DNA of 64,000 bases from a bacterium (GTDB lineage Bacteria; Babelota; Babeliae; Babelales; Vermiphilaceae). Under the pieces are notes generated by a model. The model did not search any database. It was not told the origin of the DNA and saw only the letters and a program-made list of their open reading frames with translations. The stretch is taken from positions 434,001 through 498,000 of the forward strand of contig CP064961.1 in NCBI GenBank assembly GCA_016699125.1, in the 5' to 3' direction. Positions 17,313 to 27,300 of this stretch are shown here, in pieces. The translations under genes were made by a program, and so were the position numbers. Position 1 is the first letter of the stretch, and the number at the start of each line of letters is the position of its first letter.

Positions 17313-17486
17313 GTGAATAATAAAGCTGCTGATATCAAAAAGCAGCATGCTTTGCATGGTGGAGGTGAGCCGCAAAATGTTGAACGAGTGAAAATGGAAA
17401 CTGGTGAGAACATAACAGAAGAAGAAGCAAAAGCCAAAAAGAAGAGGCAACGAGACATGAAGAATGTTTTGAAAAACAAAAAATAA
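17313..17486 (+). CDS. Short basic ORF, possibly the severed tail of the preceding gene
   Basis: 57 residues from a GTG with AGAGG seven bases upstream. The sequence is hydrophilic (NNKAADIKKQHALHGGGEP ... EEEAKAKKKRQRDMKNVLK). It is in exactly the same frame as the preceding remnant, separated only by TAA and five codons. The simplest reading is one gene with a nonsense mutation and a charged C-terminal tail. A separate small basic protein is the alternative. Confidence 0.4.
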   Translation: MNNKAADIKKQHALHGGGEPQNVERVKMETGENITEEEAKAKKKRQRDMKNVLKNKK

Positions 17487-17647
17487 AAGTATAGAGAGCA
17501 TATTATGATTTTTCAAATAGTTTCTTAACGAAACAAAAACTTTTAAAAATAAATCTTTATTTAAAATCTTTTTCTGATACTTTTTATATAAAAAGAGTTT
17601 TTTGCGTGATTCTTGTTACATCGATTGTTTATTAAAAGAGGTTTTTC

Positions 17648-18415
17648 ATGAAAAAATTAAGCATCTTATCAGCGATTTTGTGTACGTCGTTAAGTGGAAT
17701 GGAGGAGGTGAGTTCATTAACAACCGGATTTTTTCCGTTAGATATATGGCGCAATGTACTTGCCATTATTATTATTACAGATAATACTTTTCATGTAAAA
17801 CAGAAGAGCATTAAAAATAATATGACAAAAGAAGAGATCTTTTTAAGTGAATTTAGTTTTAAGGCTAGAGACGTTACTTTGTGTCGCTTATCTGTCACCT
17901 CAAAGAATTTACAAAAAGTAGTACACGATGAGATGCTTAATCATGAATATAATCAAAAGAATCATTATAACAAGTTTTTAGAGAACAAAGAAAGACTGTT
18001 TCTTGTTGATGCACTTGAAGACGTATATTGGATGGAAAAATCATTGAAAACGAAATGGATTTACGCAATCGATCCTTTAAAATCTGAAATAGGTTTGGAG
18101 ACGTTATTTTCATATTTAGAATATTTTGATGATACAAAGAGGGCAGCATTGAAAATTTTTTGGCCAAAAATGGAAAATCAGGCATTTTTTAACAATGGAT
18201 CTTTTGGAAGCTTTTCTACAATCTCTTACCATGGAACGTTAGCTGCTTATTTTGAAGAACATGGAATCGATTGGCAGCTTGCTCCAGAACTCCTTTCTAC
18301 AAAGGAAGAAGGCGATTTTAAAATTCCGTATAACTTGGAAGATCGTATAATCATTACAAAACAGATGTTGCCTTTAAAAAAAACAACAGATTCAGCAGTT
18401 TGTACAGTTTTGTAA
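17648..18415 (+). CDS. Secreted F-box-like protein
   Basis: 255 residues; AAGAGG lies six bases before the ATG. The leader MKKLSILSAILCTSLSG precedes MEE. The first part of the mature protein, GFFPLDIWRNVLAIII, followed after an insertion by DVTLCRLSVTSKNLQKVV, resembles an F-box (LPxDIWxxIL ... LRxVSKxxxxLV). The remainder is shared with the minus-strand gene at 34870-35691: SLKTKWIYAIDP, LKIFWPKMEN and the C-terminal AVCTVL. F-box proteins recruit ubiquitin ligases in eukaryotes, so a host-directed effector role is plausible but inferred. Confidence 0.65.
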   Translation: MKKLSILSAILCTSLSGMEEVSSLTTGFFPLDIWRNVLAIIIITDNTFHVKQKSIKNNMTKEEIFLSEFSFKARDVTLCRLSVTSKNLQKVVHDEMLNHEYNQKNHYNKFLENKERLFLVDALEDVYWMEKSLKTKWIYAIDPLKSEIGLETLFSYLEYFDDTKRAALKIFWPKMENQAFFNNGSFGSFSTISYHGTLAAYFEEHGIDWQLAPELLSTKEEGDFKIPYNLEDRIIITKQMLPLKKTTDSAVCTVL

Positions 18416-18537
18416 GGGATATGAGTTGTAATGTGAAATACATTTGAAAATTTGATTGACATAAGAAAGTATTGTCTCAAAAAACATATCAAGTTATATT
18501 CAACATATAAAAAATAATCTTTGAAGGGTTGTGAAGT

Positions 18538-20223
18538 ATGTATTTTCTAAGAAGTTTCTCTTTGGGGTTGATGCTGTTTTTTGTTTGTTTCGGTTGTGCT
18601 ACTTCTCGATTTTTAAAATCTATTTTTTCCACTACTCAATCTACTGAACAGCATGATAAAAGGGACTTTTTAGGTATTTTACAGGATGGTACGAGCCTTC
18701 AAAACTGCTCTTCTGTAAATGATGCTTTGATAACTAAAACAGCAAGTTTTGTAAAAAAATATCCATCAATCAAACTACAAAAAACAAACACGCTCGACTA
18801 TTTTATCAAGAATCAGTCAAAAACAGATGTAGATCAGATACAAAAAGATATCGGCTTTTTTGCTCAAACAGCGACGATATTTTTATCAGTAAAAGTAAAA
18901 AAGCTGATTGCACTTTTTCTTGAACATAAAAAGATACATGGCAATCAACAGGAAAAACTGTATTACAAGTCGATGGATGAAAATGAGTTTATTAAAAAAC
19001 TGATGCTGAAAAAATACTTTGTTTACGCGCGACTCGGAGGCGGTCTATACGTGCATACTGGGAAAAAACTGTCGGTCTATCCTTCAGGTTTAAATGAAAA
19101 GGGGTTTGACATAAATAACAACTTGACTTTGGATGAAGTCAAAATTGGCGCATTAATTGGAACCATCAGTGGTACACATTTTATCAATGATGGCAATCGA
19201 ATGAATAATGCACGGTTTGAAAAACTACAAGATCGTCTGAGCAAAGGATGGGTGGCTGCGCAAGTCGGTGCCTGTTTTGAAAAGGAAAACATACTCGAAT
19301 GGCAGGAGGTTTTCATTACGGAAAATCAGAATACAGTTGAACATGGCTATGGAAAACAGCATAAAAGTGGGGACGCTGCTCATGACTTTAAAAAACTGTG
19401 GCAGGAGTTTTATGAACTGAAAGAACCGTTGCCAACTTTTGGCGAAGTCAAGCAGTTTTGCACCGCTTCGCCAGCAACTAAAACTATTGAAGAAATAAAA
19501 TATATTAAGCTTGATGCAAAGGGTACGTTATATTGTAACCTTGAGGTTTACAAAAAACGAATGGAAGCGGTGTTAATTCCATTCTTAAAAATAGCTGACG
19601 AACTTGGCATCCATCATGAAAAAGATGTATGTTTGTATGCAACGGGTCTTGGGCTGGGCGTCTGGGCACAGGTACCCGCTCCCTATTCAACCTTACAAAA
19701 TATTGAAACGTTGCCGAAAGCAATTCAGCATGAGTTTCGCTCCTATTTTAAGATTGAACAGAATCAGGTAATAGACGTTTTAAAATATCTGTGTTCCTAT
19801 GTTCAGATCAAAATTTATGAATCATACTTTGCAAAATACCAGGCTTCACGCATCAAAAAAGTATATCTGAGTTGGTTTATGAATAATCACCACAATAAAG
19901 ATACCGTGTTGCAAACGATCGACACAAAACCAACGCATTACAAAAATGATGTTTCAAAAAAACTAACCACATGGAACAAAACCGAGGTTTTCTGGACAAC
20001 GTTGCCACCGGCTTCGCCATTCTTTGAAAATGAAGCTATGATAAATGTTTCAAATTTTGCATGGGATGGAGCAACACAGGTCGGAAATGAATATTGGATT
20101 GAGGCGCTTACCGCTTCAGCAGATCCGGCAGCTGCTGCAGCTTCGCACATAACCACCTATCAAAATCCACACGTTAACGAAAAACTACTTGAAAACATCG
20201 TATTTTTCACAACTTCTGATTAA
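18538..20223 (+). CDS. Secreted protein, tandem paralog 1 (short form, DUF4804-like)
   Basis: 561 residues with a hydrophobic leader (residues 5-20). It contains the conserved core of the array: THFINDGNRMNNARFE (about 213), AAQVGACFE, LEWQEVFIT, HGYG (about 270), RMEAVLIPFLK, ATGLGLGVW (about 367), EVFWTTLPPAS, NVSNFAWDG (about 503), VGNEYW (about 514) and SADPAAAAAS (about 527). The repeated Asn/Asp/Glu/Gly motifs look like a nucleotide- or sugar-binding enzyme. I believe this resembles the uncharacterised DUF4804 family, but I cannot verify that. Unlike copies 3 and 4 it has no long N-terminal region. Confidence 0.75.
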   Translation: MYFLRSFSLGLMLFFVCFGCATSRFLKSIFSTTQSTEQHDKRDFLGILQDGTSLQNCSSVNDALITKTASFVKKYPSIKLQKTNTLDYFIKNQSKTDVDQIQKDIGFFAQTATIFLSVKVKKLIALFLEHKKIHGNQQEKLYYKSMDENEFIKKLMLKKYFVYARLGGGLYVHTGKKLSVYPSGLNEKGFDINNNLTLDEVKIGALIGTISGTHFINDGNRMNNARFEKLQDRLSKGWVAAQVGACFEKENILEWQEVFITENQNTVEHGYGKQHKSGDAAHDFKKLWQEFYELKEPLPTFGEVKQFCTASPATKTIEEIKYIKLDAKGTLYCNLEVYKKRMEAVLIPFLKIADELGIHHEKDVCLYATGLGLGVWAQVPAPYSTLQNIETLPKAIQHEFRSYFKIEQNQVIDVLKYLCSYVQIKIYESYFAKYQASRIKKVYLSWFMNNHHNKDTVLQTIDTKPTHYKNDVSKKLTTWNKTEVFWTTLPPASPFFENEAMINVSNFAWDGATQVGNEYWIEALTASADPAAAAASHITTYQNPHVNEKLLENIVFFTTSD

Positions 20224-20308
20224 AAAAATTTGACAAAATTAGGTTTTGCATTTTTAATTAAAGCATTATTTTTTAAAAATTGAAAGCAAACTAATATTTG
20301 AATGGCTA

Positions 20309-21375
20309 ATGGCATTTATAAGTATTCCTAAAAGTTACTTTCTTCAAGTACTTGTATGGATTGGATCGTTAATTTTTCCTATTGAAAAGCAAAACAATAG
20401 TAATCTAATCCCAAACCTACTCCGAGAAGTGAAAGTTAAGTACGAGGATGTTCAGAAGAATATCAAAACATGTGCAACCAACAATAAGCTTTATTTACAC
20501 AAAAATAATCATCCTGACACTTACTTGAATCAATTTAAAGAAGCAGCAGAGAGCAAGAAGGCAGAATTTTTAAATCATTGTAAATCTGTGGAAATTGTTT
20601 ATAGCGATAAGGTAGATCAGTTAATTCTTGATTACATTGATTTTAAAAAAGGTTATGGATCAGCAGAAGAAAAAAAGCTATTTTAAAGCGTTGCCAAACG
20701 ATTCTCATCGAATAAGAAACTACATTTTTAGACTACTTACAAAAAGAAATCAGGTATATATGTGGGACTCTCTGCCGAACAAATTGCACATCAAAGATCG
20801 CGCAGGACAATACAGCTGTTTAAACGTTAATGATTTTAAGAATTTTTCACAACAGTTCAATGAGAATATTTCTCAAGAGGAGCAGCTGATCTCAGCATTT
20901 TTATCAATTGGCAGCGACACATTTTTTATTAATGATGGCCAAAGATTCAATAATGCTCGAATGGAAGTTGATAACTGCATTGAAAGTGGGTATCAGGCTG
21001 GAACCGTGGGCGCTTCATTTGAAAGAGCAGAAGCGCTTGAATATAAACACATGCTGATTACATCATCTCAAAATACAACCACAAAAGGATATGGGCAAAA
21101 AAGTAGATCAATTTTAAAACATGTCTTTGCAAAGCTTTATCATGTTTTTGGCAGAGCTCCTTTGTATGAGACGAACGCAATTTGCCGGTGATGGAGCGGC
21201 ATTTTCAGGAAATGAATCTTGGCTTAGCAAAGACATGCTTGACAATTCCGGAGAACCTGCAGCAATAGCAAGTGGTTTAAGCGGGGTCATTCAAAATTCG
21301 ATGATTAATCCTGCGCTGAATGATGTGAATAGAATGAAGCTAATTTCCTATTCAATTCATTCAGCAAATTCTTGA
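20309..21375 (+). pseudogene. Broken tandem paralog 2 of the DUF4804-like array
   Basis: Three frames together resemble the neighbouring paralogs. Frame one (20309-20686) gives a signal-like start and helical N-terminal part. It then shifts at a run of seven A (20670-20676) into a frame with FFINDGQRFNNARME, GYQAGTVGASFE and GYG. A third frame (to 21375) gives FAGDGAAFSGNESW and SGEPAAIAS, matching the C-terminal motifs. Relative to intact copies about 200 residues (the RMEAV..FLK and GLGLG region) are missing between GYG and FAGDG. It therefore has two frame breaks plus an internal deletion. Confidence 0.75.
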
Positions 21376-21450
21376 AAATAGTTAGGTAAAATGATTTCTT
21401 TTTAAAAAATCTAAATCTGTCGTAAAACTGGACAAGCTGTTGGTATTCTT

Positions 21451-21479
21451 TTGATAAAAATAAAGATTGTGCCTATAAA
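21451..21479 (+). promoter_or_regulatory. Sigma-70 promoter that decides the start of paralog 3
   Basis: TTGATA (21451-21456), a 17-base spacer, then TATAAA (21474-21479). Transcription would begin near 21486, downstream of the first ATG (21482) but upstream of the second (21494). This favours the ATG at 21494 with a very short leader. Confidence 0.5.
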
Positions 21480-21493
21480 AAATGTTTATAAAG

Positions 21494-24268
21494 ATGTTAC
21501 TACCATCTGCCTTCTGCCTTGCTAGTTTGGATGCTATGCAAACTAATATACAAGAACAGCAGCTCAAGGTTCAGCTTCATTCGTCAAAAACTAAGTTTGA
21601 AGAATATGAGAGTAATAAGCCTAAAGTAACTCCGTCAAAAAACAAGATTACATTAGATTTTTCTGAATATAAACTTGTTGGATATACAGTTACGCATAAC
21701 ACGGATATTATTTCTGCGGGTATTTTGCAAGAAAAACTTAGCATCCCCATTGTTTTGACATGTTCACAATGGCCATCAATAAAAATTACCTATAAACAAC
21801 AAAGTAACCAAAGGTATGCTCATGGACAGTATGATTGGAAATTACCATTTAATAAGAAACAGATTGATCAATGGACGACCGAATCGTTTTTAGACAACTG
21901 TTTTTTGTTAGGTGCATGTGAAAATGGAATGGTAATTGCAAAAGTGAACACAAAAAACAATTTTGATTTTTTTGCGCAAAGACGACTCAATCAAATATTT
22001 GGCAAGCAATTTAGTGATGATCTTTTGTGCAATGTTACTTTATATGCAGTATTTTTTGAAGATGTAAATAATGTCAATAAACAAACAGGCAGAATTATTG
22101 AAAAAACAATGGCAGCTTTTGAAGAACAGAAGATAGAAAAAAAATTTCATTATGACAAAAATAATAAACTAACAGTTATCACACTTGCTTCGAATGCCAG
22201 TTTTACGGGAGATGAGATTGAAAACTATCAACATTATTTTCCAAAAGTTGGAATTACGCAAAACAGTGCAGTTATTATTCACACGCAGGATGCGTTTCTT
22301 AAATTAAGAAACAAAAAAAATATACGCACTTTTTCATATCAAAAGCCGGCATTCTCATATTGCTATAAAAAGCAGAATGATGAGTGGCATGTTAATACAG
22401 CTTTTACTGATGATTTTATAAAAGATGGTACCACAGATTTTGATTATATTAAGAATATTCATATGCTGAATCAAATAAACTGTTTGATTGTTTTTGACGA
22501 TCATGTAGAAAAGATTGCGATTAATGAAAAGAGCAGTAGCAGCGAAAAAACGGTTGTTCATGAGTTAGTTAAGTTTTTTGATACTGAGAAGAATGAAACC
22601 TTTGGTACAAAAAAACATAAAATCATTGCAACTGCCTTCAATAAAGAGAATAAAGAATTACATGTGCTGTATGATTACAGGGATACAGTACAAAAGCTAC
22701 TTGATAAAACAGTTGCATTTAAAACAAAATTTCCTGAACTTGTCATGCAACATGCGAATCAGTTAGAGCAGTTTTTGCAAAAAAATAAAAACAAAAAAAC
22801 TGAAGTTAAACACTATGCTCAAAATGCAAAAATATTTGTACATGCACATGTAAAAAATCTGATTAAAGATTTTATTGCGTACAAAAAAACTCATGGCACA
22901 CAAAAAGAAAAAGAGTATTACGCGCACATGACAGAAAAAAAGTTCATACAAGCTATTGTGGAAAAGAAGTATTTCATATTTTTTAACGCTAACGTGGAAA
23001 AAAATAAGTTTATTATAAATGATGGTAATCAAGAAACAACATTTAACAATTTTAATGAATGGAAAATGTATCAAACAAGTTATGAACAGAGTGAGGACTT
23101 TAACCTTGAAAAATCTCTGACTATTGATGAAATAAAGATTGCTTCGTTGATTAGCATGATGAGTCAGACACATTTCATTAATAGAGGTGATCGTCACAAT
23201 AATGCAAAAATAGAAAGCGAGCATTTAAGTCAGGGATATGTGGCTGTTCAGGTCGATTGCTGCTTTGAAACAGAAAACTGGCTTGAATGGCAAGATATTT
23301 TAATTACTGCAGATCAAAATAAGATTGAAAATGGATATGGTACAAAGTCAGTTCTTGATACAACAACTGTTTTTAATAAAGATGATTTTTCACAAAAAAC
23401 TCTGCTCACAATTTGGAAACAGTTTTATCAGCTTATGGATCGCATGAGTCGCATGCAAAGCCGTATAATTTTTCCTACTTTTGATGAAGCACAAAAGCAT
23501 TTTGAAGAAAATCAAAGAAAAGATATAACTCAACTCAAATACATACCGTTGGATCGGGAAAAATCCATCTATTTTCATATTTATGTATACAGATCACGAA
23601 TGAAAGCAGTTATTGAACCATTTTTAAAAGAGGCTGAAGCGGTAGGAAAAGCTGAAAATAAAGCGGTTTTATTGTATGTCACTGGGCTTGGACTGGGCAA
23701 CTGGTCATATTTGCCAAAACCATATAATGATTTGCAAAGTTTGGATGCACTACCCAAAGCATTGCAGCAGGAGTTTAAGCAGTACTTTGATTTGCAGGAT
23801 AACCAAAAAATTAATGTTTTAAAATATCTGTGTACCTATTTGCAGATAAAAATCTACGAAGAATATTTTGAAAGCAACAAAGCTACGAAAGTCAAAAAAC
23901 TGTATTTTGCATGGTTTTTAAATAAAAATGAAAATAGCGACACTGAATTAAAACTCAAAGCAAATGAACAGAATACAGTGGTTGCTCACCAAGATGAATA
24001 CAGCAAAGCTTTGAGACAATGGAATCAAACTGAAGTATTCTGGACAACGTTGCCACCAGCGTCTCACTATTTTGAGGATCCAAAGTTTATCACTGTTTCA
24101 AATGTTTCATCGAATGGTACAACACAGGTTGGCAACCAATACTGGTTTGGGAAAGCTTATTTGTCACAACTAGAAGCGTCTGCAGCTGCGTCTTGCTCAT
24201 ACATAACGACCTATCTTAATCCATTCATTAATGAACAGTTACTTGAAAATATTGAGTTTATTGAATAG
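21494..24268 (+). CDS. Secreted protein, tandem paralog 3 (long form, motif-degenerate)
   Basis: 924 residues from the ATG at 21494 (928 from the ATG at 21482). A short leader (MLLPSAFCLASLDA) precedes MQT. The N-terminal about 400 residues are shared with paralog 4: CSQWPSIKITYK, TESFLDNCFLLGA, VTLYAVFFED, YFPKVGIT. The C-terminal core follows from about residue 420. Key motifs differ from the other copies: HFINRGDRHNNAK instead of HFINDGNRMNNAR, and near the end NVSSNG, GNQYW and LEASAAAS instead of NFAWDG, GNEYW and SADPAAAAAS. If those residues are catalytic, this copy is inactive or has changed function. Confidence 0.75.
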   Translation: MLLPSAFCLASLDAMQTNIQEQQLKVQLHSSKTKFEEYESNKPKVTPSKNKITLDFSEYKLVGYTVTHNTDIISAGILQEKLSIPIVLTCSQWPSIKITYKQQSNQRYAHGQYDWKLPFNKKQIDQWTTESFLDNCFLLGACENGMVIAKVNTKNNFDFFAQRRLNQIFGKQFSDDLLCNVTLYAVFFEDVNNVNKQTGRIIEKTMAAFEEQKIEKKFHYDKNNKLTVITLASNASFTGDEIENYQHYFPKVGITQNSAVIIHTQDAFLKLRNKKNIRTFSYQKPAFSYCYKKQNDEWHVNTAFTDDFIKDGTTDFDYIKNIHMLNQINCLIVFDDHVEKIAINEKSSSSEKTVVHELVKFFDTEKNETFGTKKHKIIATAFNKENKELHVLYDYRDTVQKLLDKTVAFKTKFPELVMQHANQLEQFLQKNKNKKTEVKHYAQNAKIFVHAHVKNLIKDFIAYKKTHGTQKEKEYYAHMTEKKFIQAIVEKKYFIFFNANVEKNKFIINDGNQETTFNNFNEWKMYQTSYEQSEDFNLEKSLTIDEIKIASLISMMSQTHFINRGDRHNNAKIESEHLSQGYVAVQVDCCFETENWLEWQDILITADQNKIENGYGTKSVLDTTTVFNKDDFSQKTLLTIWKQFYQLMDRMSRMQSRIIFPTFDEAQKHFEENQRKDITQLKYIPLDREKSIYFHIYVYRSRMKAVIEPFLKEAEAVGKAENKAVLLYVTGLGLGNWSYLPKPYNDLQSLDALPKALQQEFKQYFDLQDNQKINVLKYLCTYLQIKIYEEYFESNKATKVKKLYFAWFLNKNENSDTELKLKANEQNTVVAHQDEYSKALRQWNQTEVFWTTLPPASHYFEDPKFITVSNVSSNGTTQVGNQYWFGKAYLSQLEASAAASCSYITTYLNPFINEQLLENIEFIE

Positions 24269-24367
24269 GAAAAACTATACAAAAATAACATTTATGTAAT
24301 AAGAAACTAAATCTCTTGTACTGCCCAGTTGCACATTGATAGAGTATGAAAAAAAAGAGAGCGTACA

Positions 24368-27300
24368 ATGAAAAAATATATTTTACATCTGATAATGATT
24401 CTTTTTTGGTCTTCAGTGATAGAACCAATGGAACGTGAAGAAGAACAAGAAAATAAACAAATTGAAATAAGCATTGTCGCATATCATTCAAAACGTTCAA
24501 TTGATGAGCAAGATAATGAAGCAAAACAGTTACTCCAACTTCATGATGGCACTGTGTATTCTTTAAGAAATAAAAAACAAGCATTTCAGCCTCTCGATCA
24601 GAACAGTTCTGGCAAATCTCTATTTGACGAAAAAAATGGCAGTTTTAGAACCCAAATGAACGATTTTTCAAATATGACTATTCCTTTTCAAGAAGGTAAT
24701 CAGGATTATGCCTTGGTAGTATCAGATAATAAACTTGAAAAGAATAAGGCATTAATAAGAAAAATAATCGATGAAGATGCTGACGATCCATATTCAATTT
24801 TGCACAACACGGAAATTATTTCTGCAAGAATTTTGAATGCAAAAGATGAAAGGCCAATACTTGTCACCGGTTCACAATGGCCATCGATCAAAATTACCTA
24901 TAAAAAGAATAATCAATGGAAAACCGAATCGTTTTTAGACAACTGTTTTTTATTAGGTGCAGATGCAAATGGAATGGTTATTGCAAAAATTAATGAAAAA
25001 AATAATTTTGCTTTTTGGGTACAAAGACGGCTCAACAAAATGTTTGCCAAAGAACTTAACGATGATCTTGTATGCAGAGTTACTTTGTATGCAGTGTTTT
25101 TTGATGATCTGAATACTGTAAACAAAAAAACTGGTAAAGTAATCGAAAAAATAATAGAAGAGCTTGAAAACAATATAAGTGAGAATCGGGTTAGGTATAA
25201 CGACAAAGCAAATATAACTATATCTAGACTTTCTTTAAACGTAAGTTTTACAAAAAATGAGCTTGAAAATTATCAAAACTATTTTCCAAAAGTTGGAATT
25301 ACGAAAAACAGTGCAGTGGTTATCCACACGCAAGACTATGCCGAACTCTTGCAAGACAAAAAAAACAGACTTAATTTGTCATATGAAAGCCCAGCATTTT
25401 CATTTAGTTACAAAAAAGAAGGTAATAACTGGATTGTTAATAGAACTCAAACAGAAGATATTTTCAAGAATGATGCTACAAGTTTTGAGTCTATTAAAAA
25501 TATTCATATGATCAATTCAGCCGAATGCATTGTTGCTCTTCAAAATGATATAAAAAAAATAAGCATTAACAAAGATAGTGGTCAAGCAACGTTAATAAGC
25601 GCTTCAATCGGTAACCTGCCAAAAAAGGCTAACATTATCACAACAGTGTTTAGTAAGCAAAATAACACGTTGCATGTACTTTTGGATGGAGATGGTTCAA
25701 GCCGTGCAAAGACTGAAGAAGCAACTGTTAAAATAGAAAAAGATGAAACTCAACACCTTGCTGATTTTAAATATTCAGAAGAAATCAACACAATTTTTCA
25801 AAAAACAAGCGCTTTTCAAGAAAAATTTACAGCAATTAAGATGCAAGATAATAATACTATTAAAACTTTTTTTGAAAAGATAGATAAGAATGAAAAAGGT
25901 ACTGTTCAAAATGAGATTGTGAGCTTTGCACAAGATGCGAAAATCTTTGTTGATGACAATATTCTAGATTTGATTAGTGAAATTCTTACCTTCAAAGTTC
26001 TTGCCGGCAGCAAAAAAGAAAGAGAATATTATAAAAAATTTCTTTCTAATCCAAACGAGCTATCATTGATTGATGAGGATACATATCGTAAAGACGGTTA
26101 TAAATTAAGAGGCGATACTACAGCTACATTTCAAACTAAATTGTTTTTACAATCACTCATGAAAAAGAAATATTTTACTTTTTTCAATACTAGAGAAGAA
26201 AATGGTACATTTATTGTCAATAATGGCATAGCTTTAGAAGGAAACTTTAAAAATTTTCAAGCATGGAAAGAAGTGCAAATTAAGAAAGAATCTGAAGGTG
26301 ATTTTGACATTGAAAACGTGTTGACGCTTGATGAAATGAAAATCGCTTCATTAATAAGTACAATGAGTCAAACACATTTTATCAATAATGGACGTCGGCA
26401 AAATAATGCAAGGTTGGAACTAGAAACGTTGCGTTTGAACAAAGGATATGTTGCAGCGCAAGTTGGATGTTGCTTTGAAACAGAAAACTGGCTTGAATGG
26501 CAAGATATATTGATAACAAAAGCTCAAAACACAAAAGAAAATGGATATGGCCTTGTATCTGAAATAAGTGTTCAAGTTAAAACTCATCAAATTTGGGAAC
26601 AATTTTATTCTGATATAAATAAAGTAAAATGGAATGATAAATTAATGTTTGATGAGGTTAATTCAGTAATAAAAAAATTTCAAACGTATCACAAAGAAAC
26701 AAAAATCGATCAAATCCAATATGTAAAATTGACTGCTAGCGAAGAAAATCCTATCTATTTTTATATCGATGCATACAAAGCGCGAATGAAAGCGGTTCTT
26801 GTGCCATTCTTGAAAATGGCTGAACAAATTGGCACGAAAGAAAAAAAAGATATAGCACTTTATGTTACCGGCCTTGGTCTGGGCGTTTGGTCTGAACTTC
26901 CAGAACCGTATAAAGAAATGCAAACTATACGGATTCTTCCTTCCGCATTGCAACAAGAGTTTCAAACTTATTTTGATGTAACGGTTAATGACAACATCAA
27001 TCTGTTGCAATATCTATGTGCGTATCTTCAAATAAAAATATATGAAGCTTATTTTAAAAATAACAAAAATACGAGAATAAAAGAACTTTATTTTGCATGG
27101 TTCTTGAACAATAAAGACTCAACAAGCACGGTGTTAAAATTAAACAGTGATGCAAATCTTAAAAATGAAATAAACGTTGAAAAAGATGGTCGAATAAAAG
27201 AACTGACAAAATGGAATAAAACTCACGTTTTCTGGACAACCCTGCCACCAGCTTCATCATATTTTGAAAAAGAAAACAGAATAAATGTTTCAAATTTTGC

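Noticed and set aside
22763..23224. A 153-codon minus-strand hydrophobic frame inside array copy 3
   Set aside because: Antisense shadow: AAA/GAA-rich coding DNA gives Phe-rich complement.
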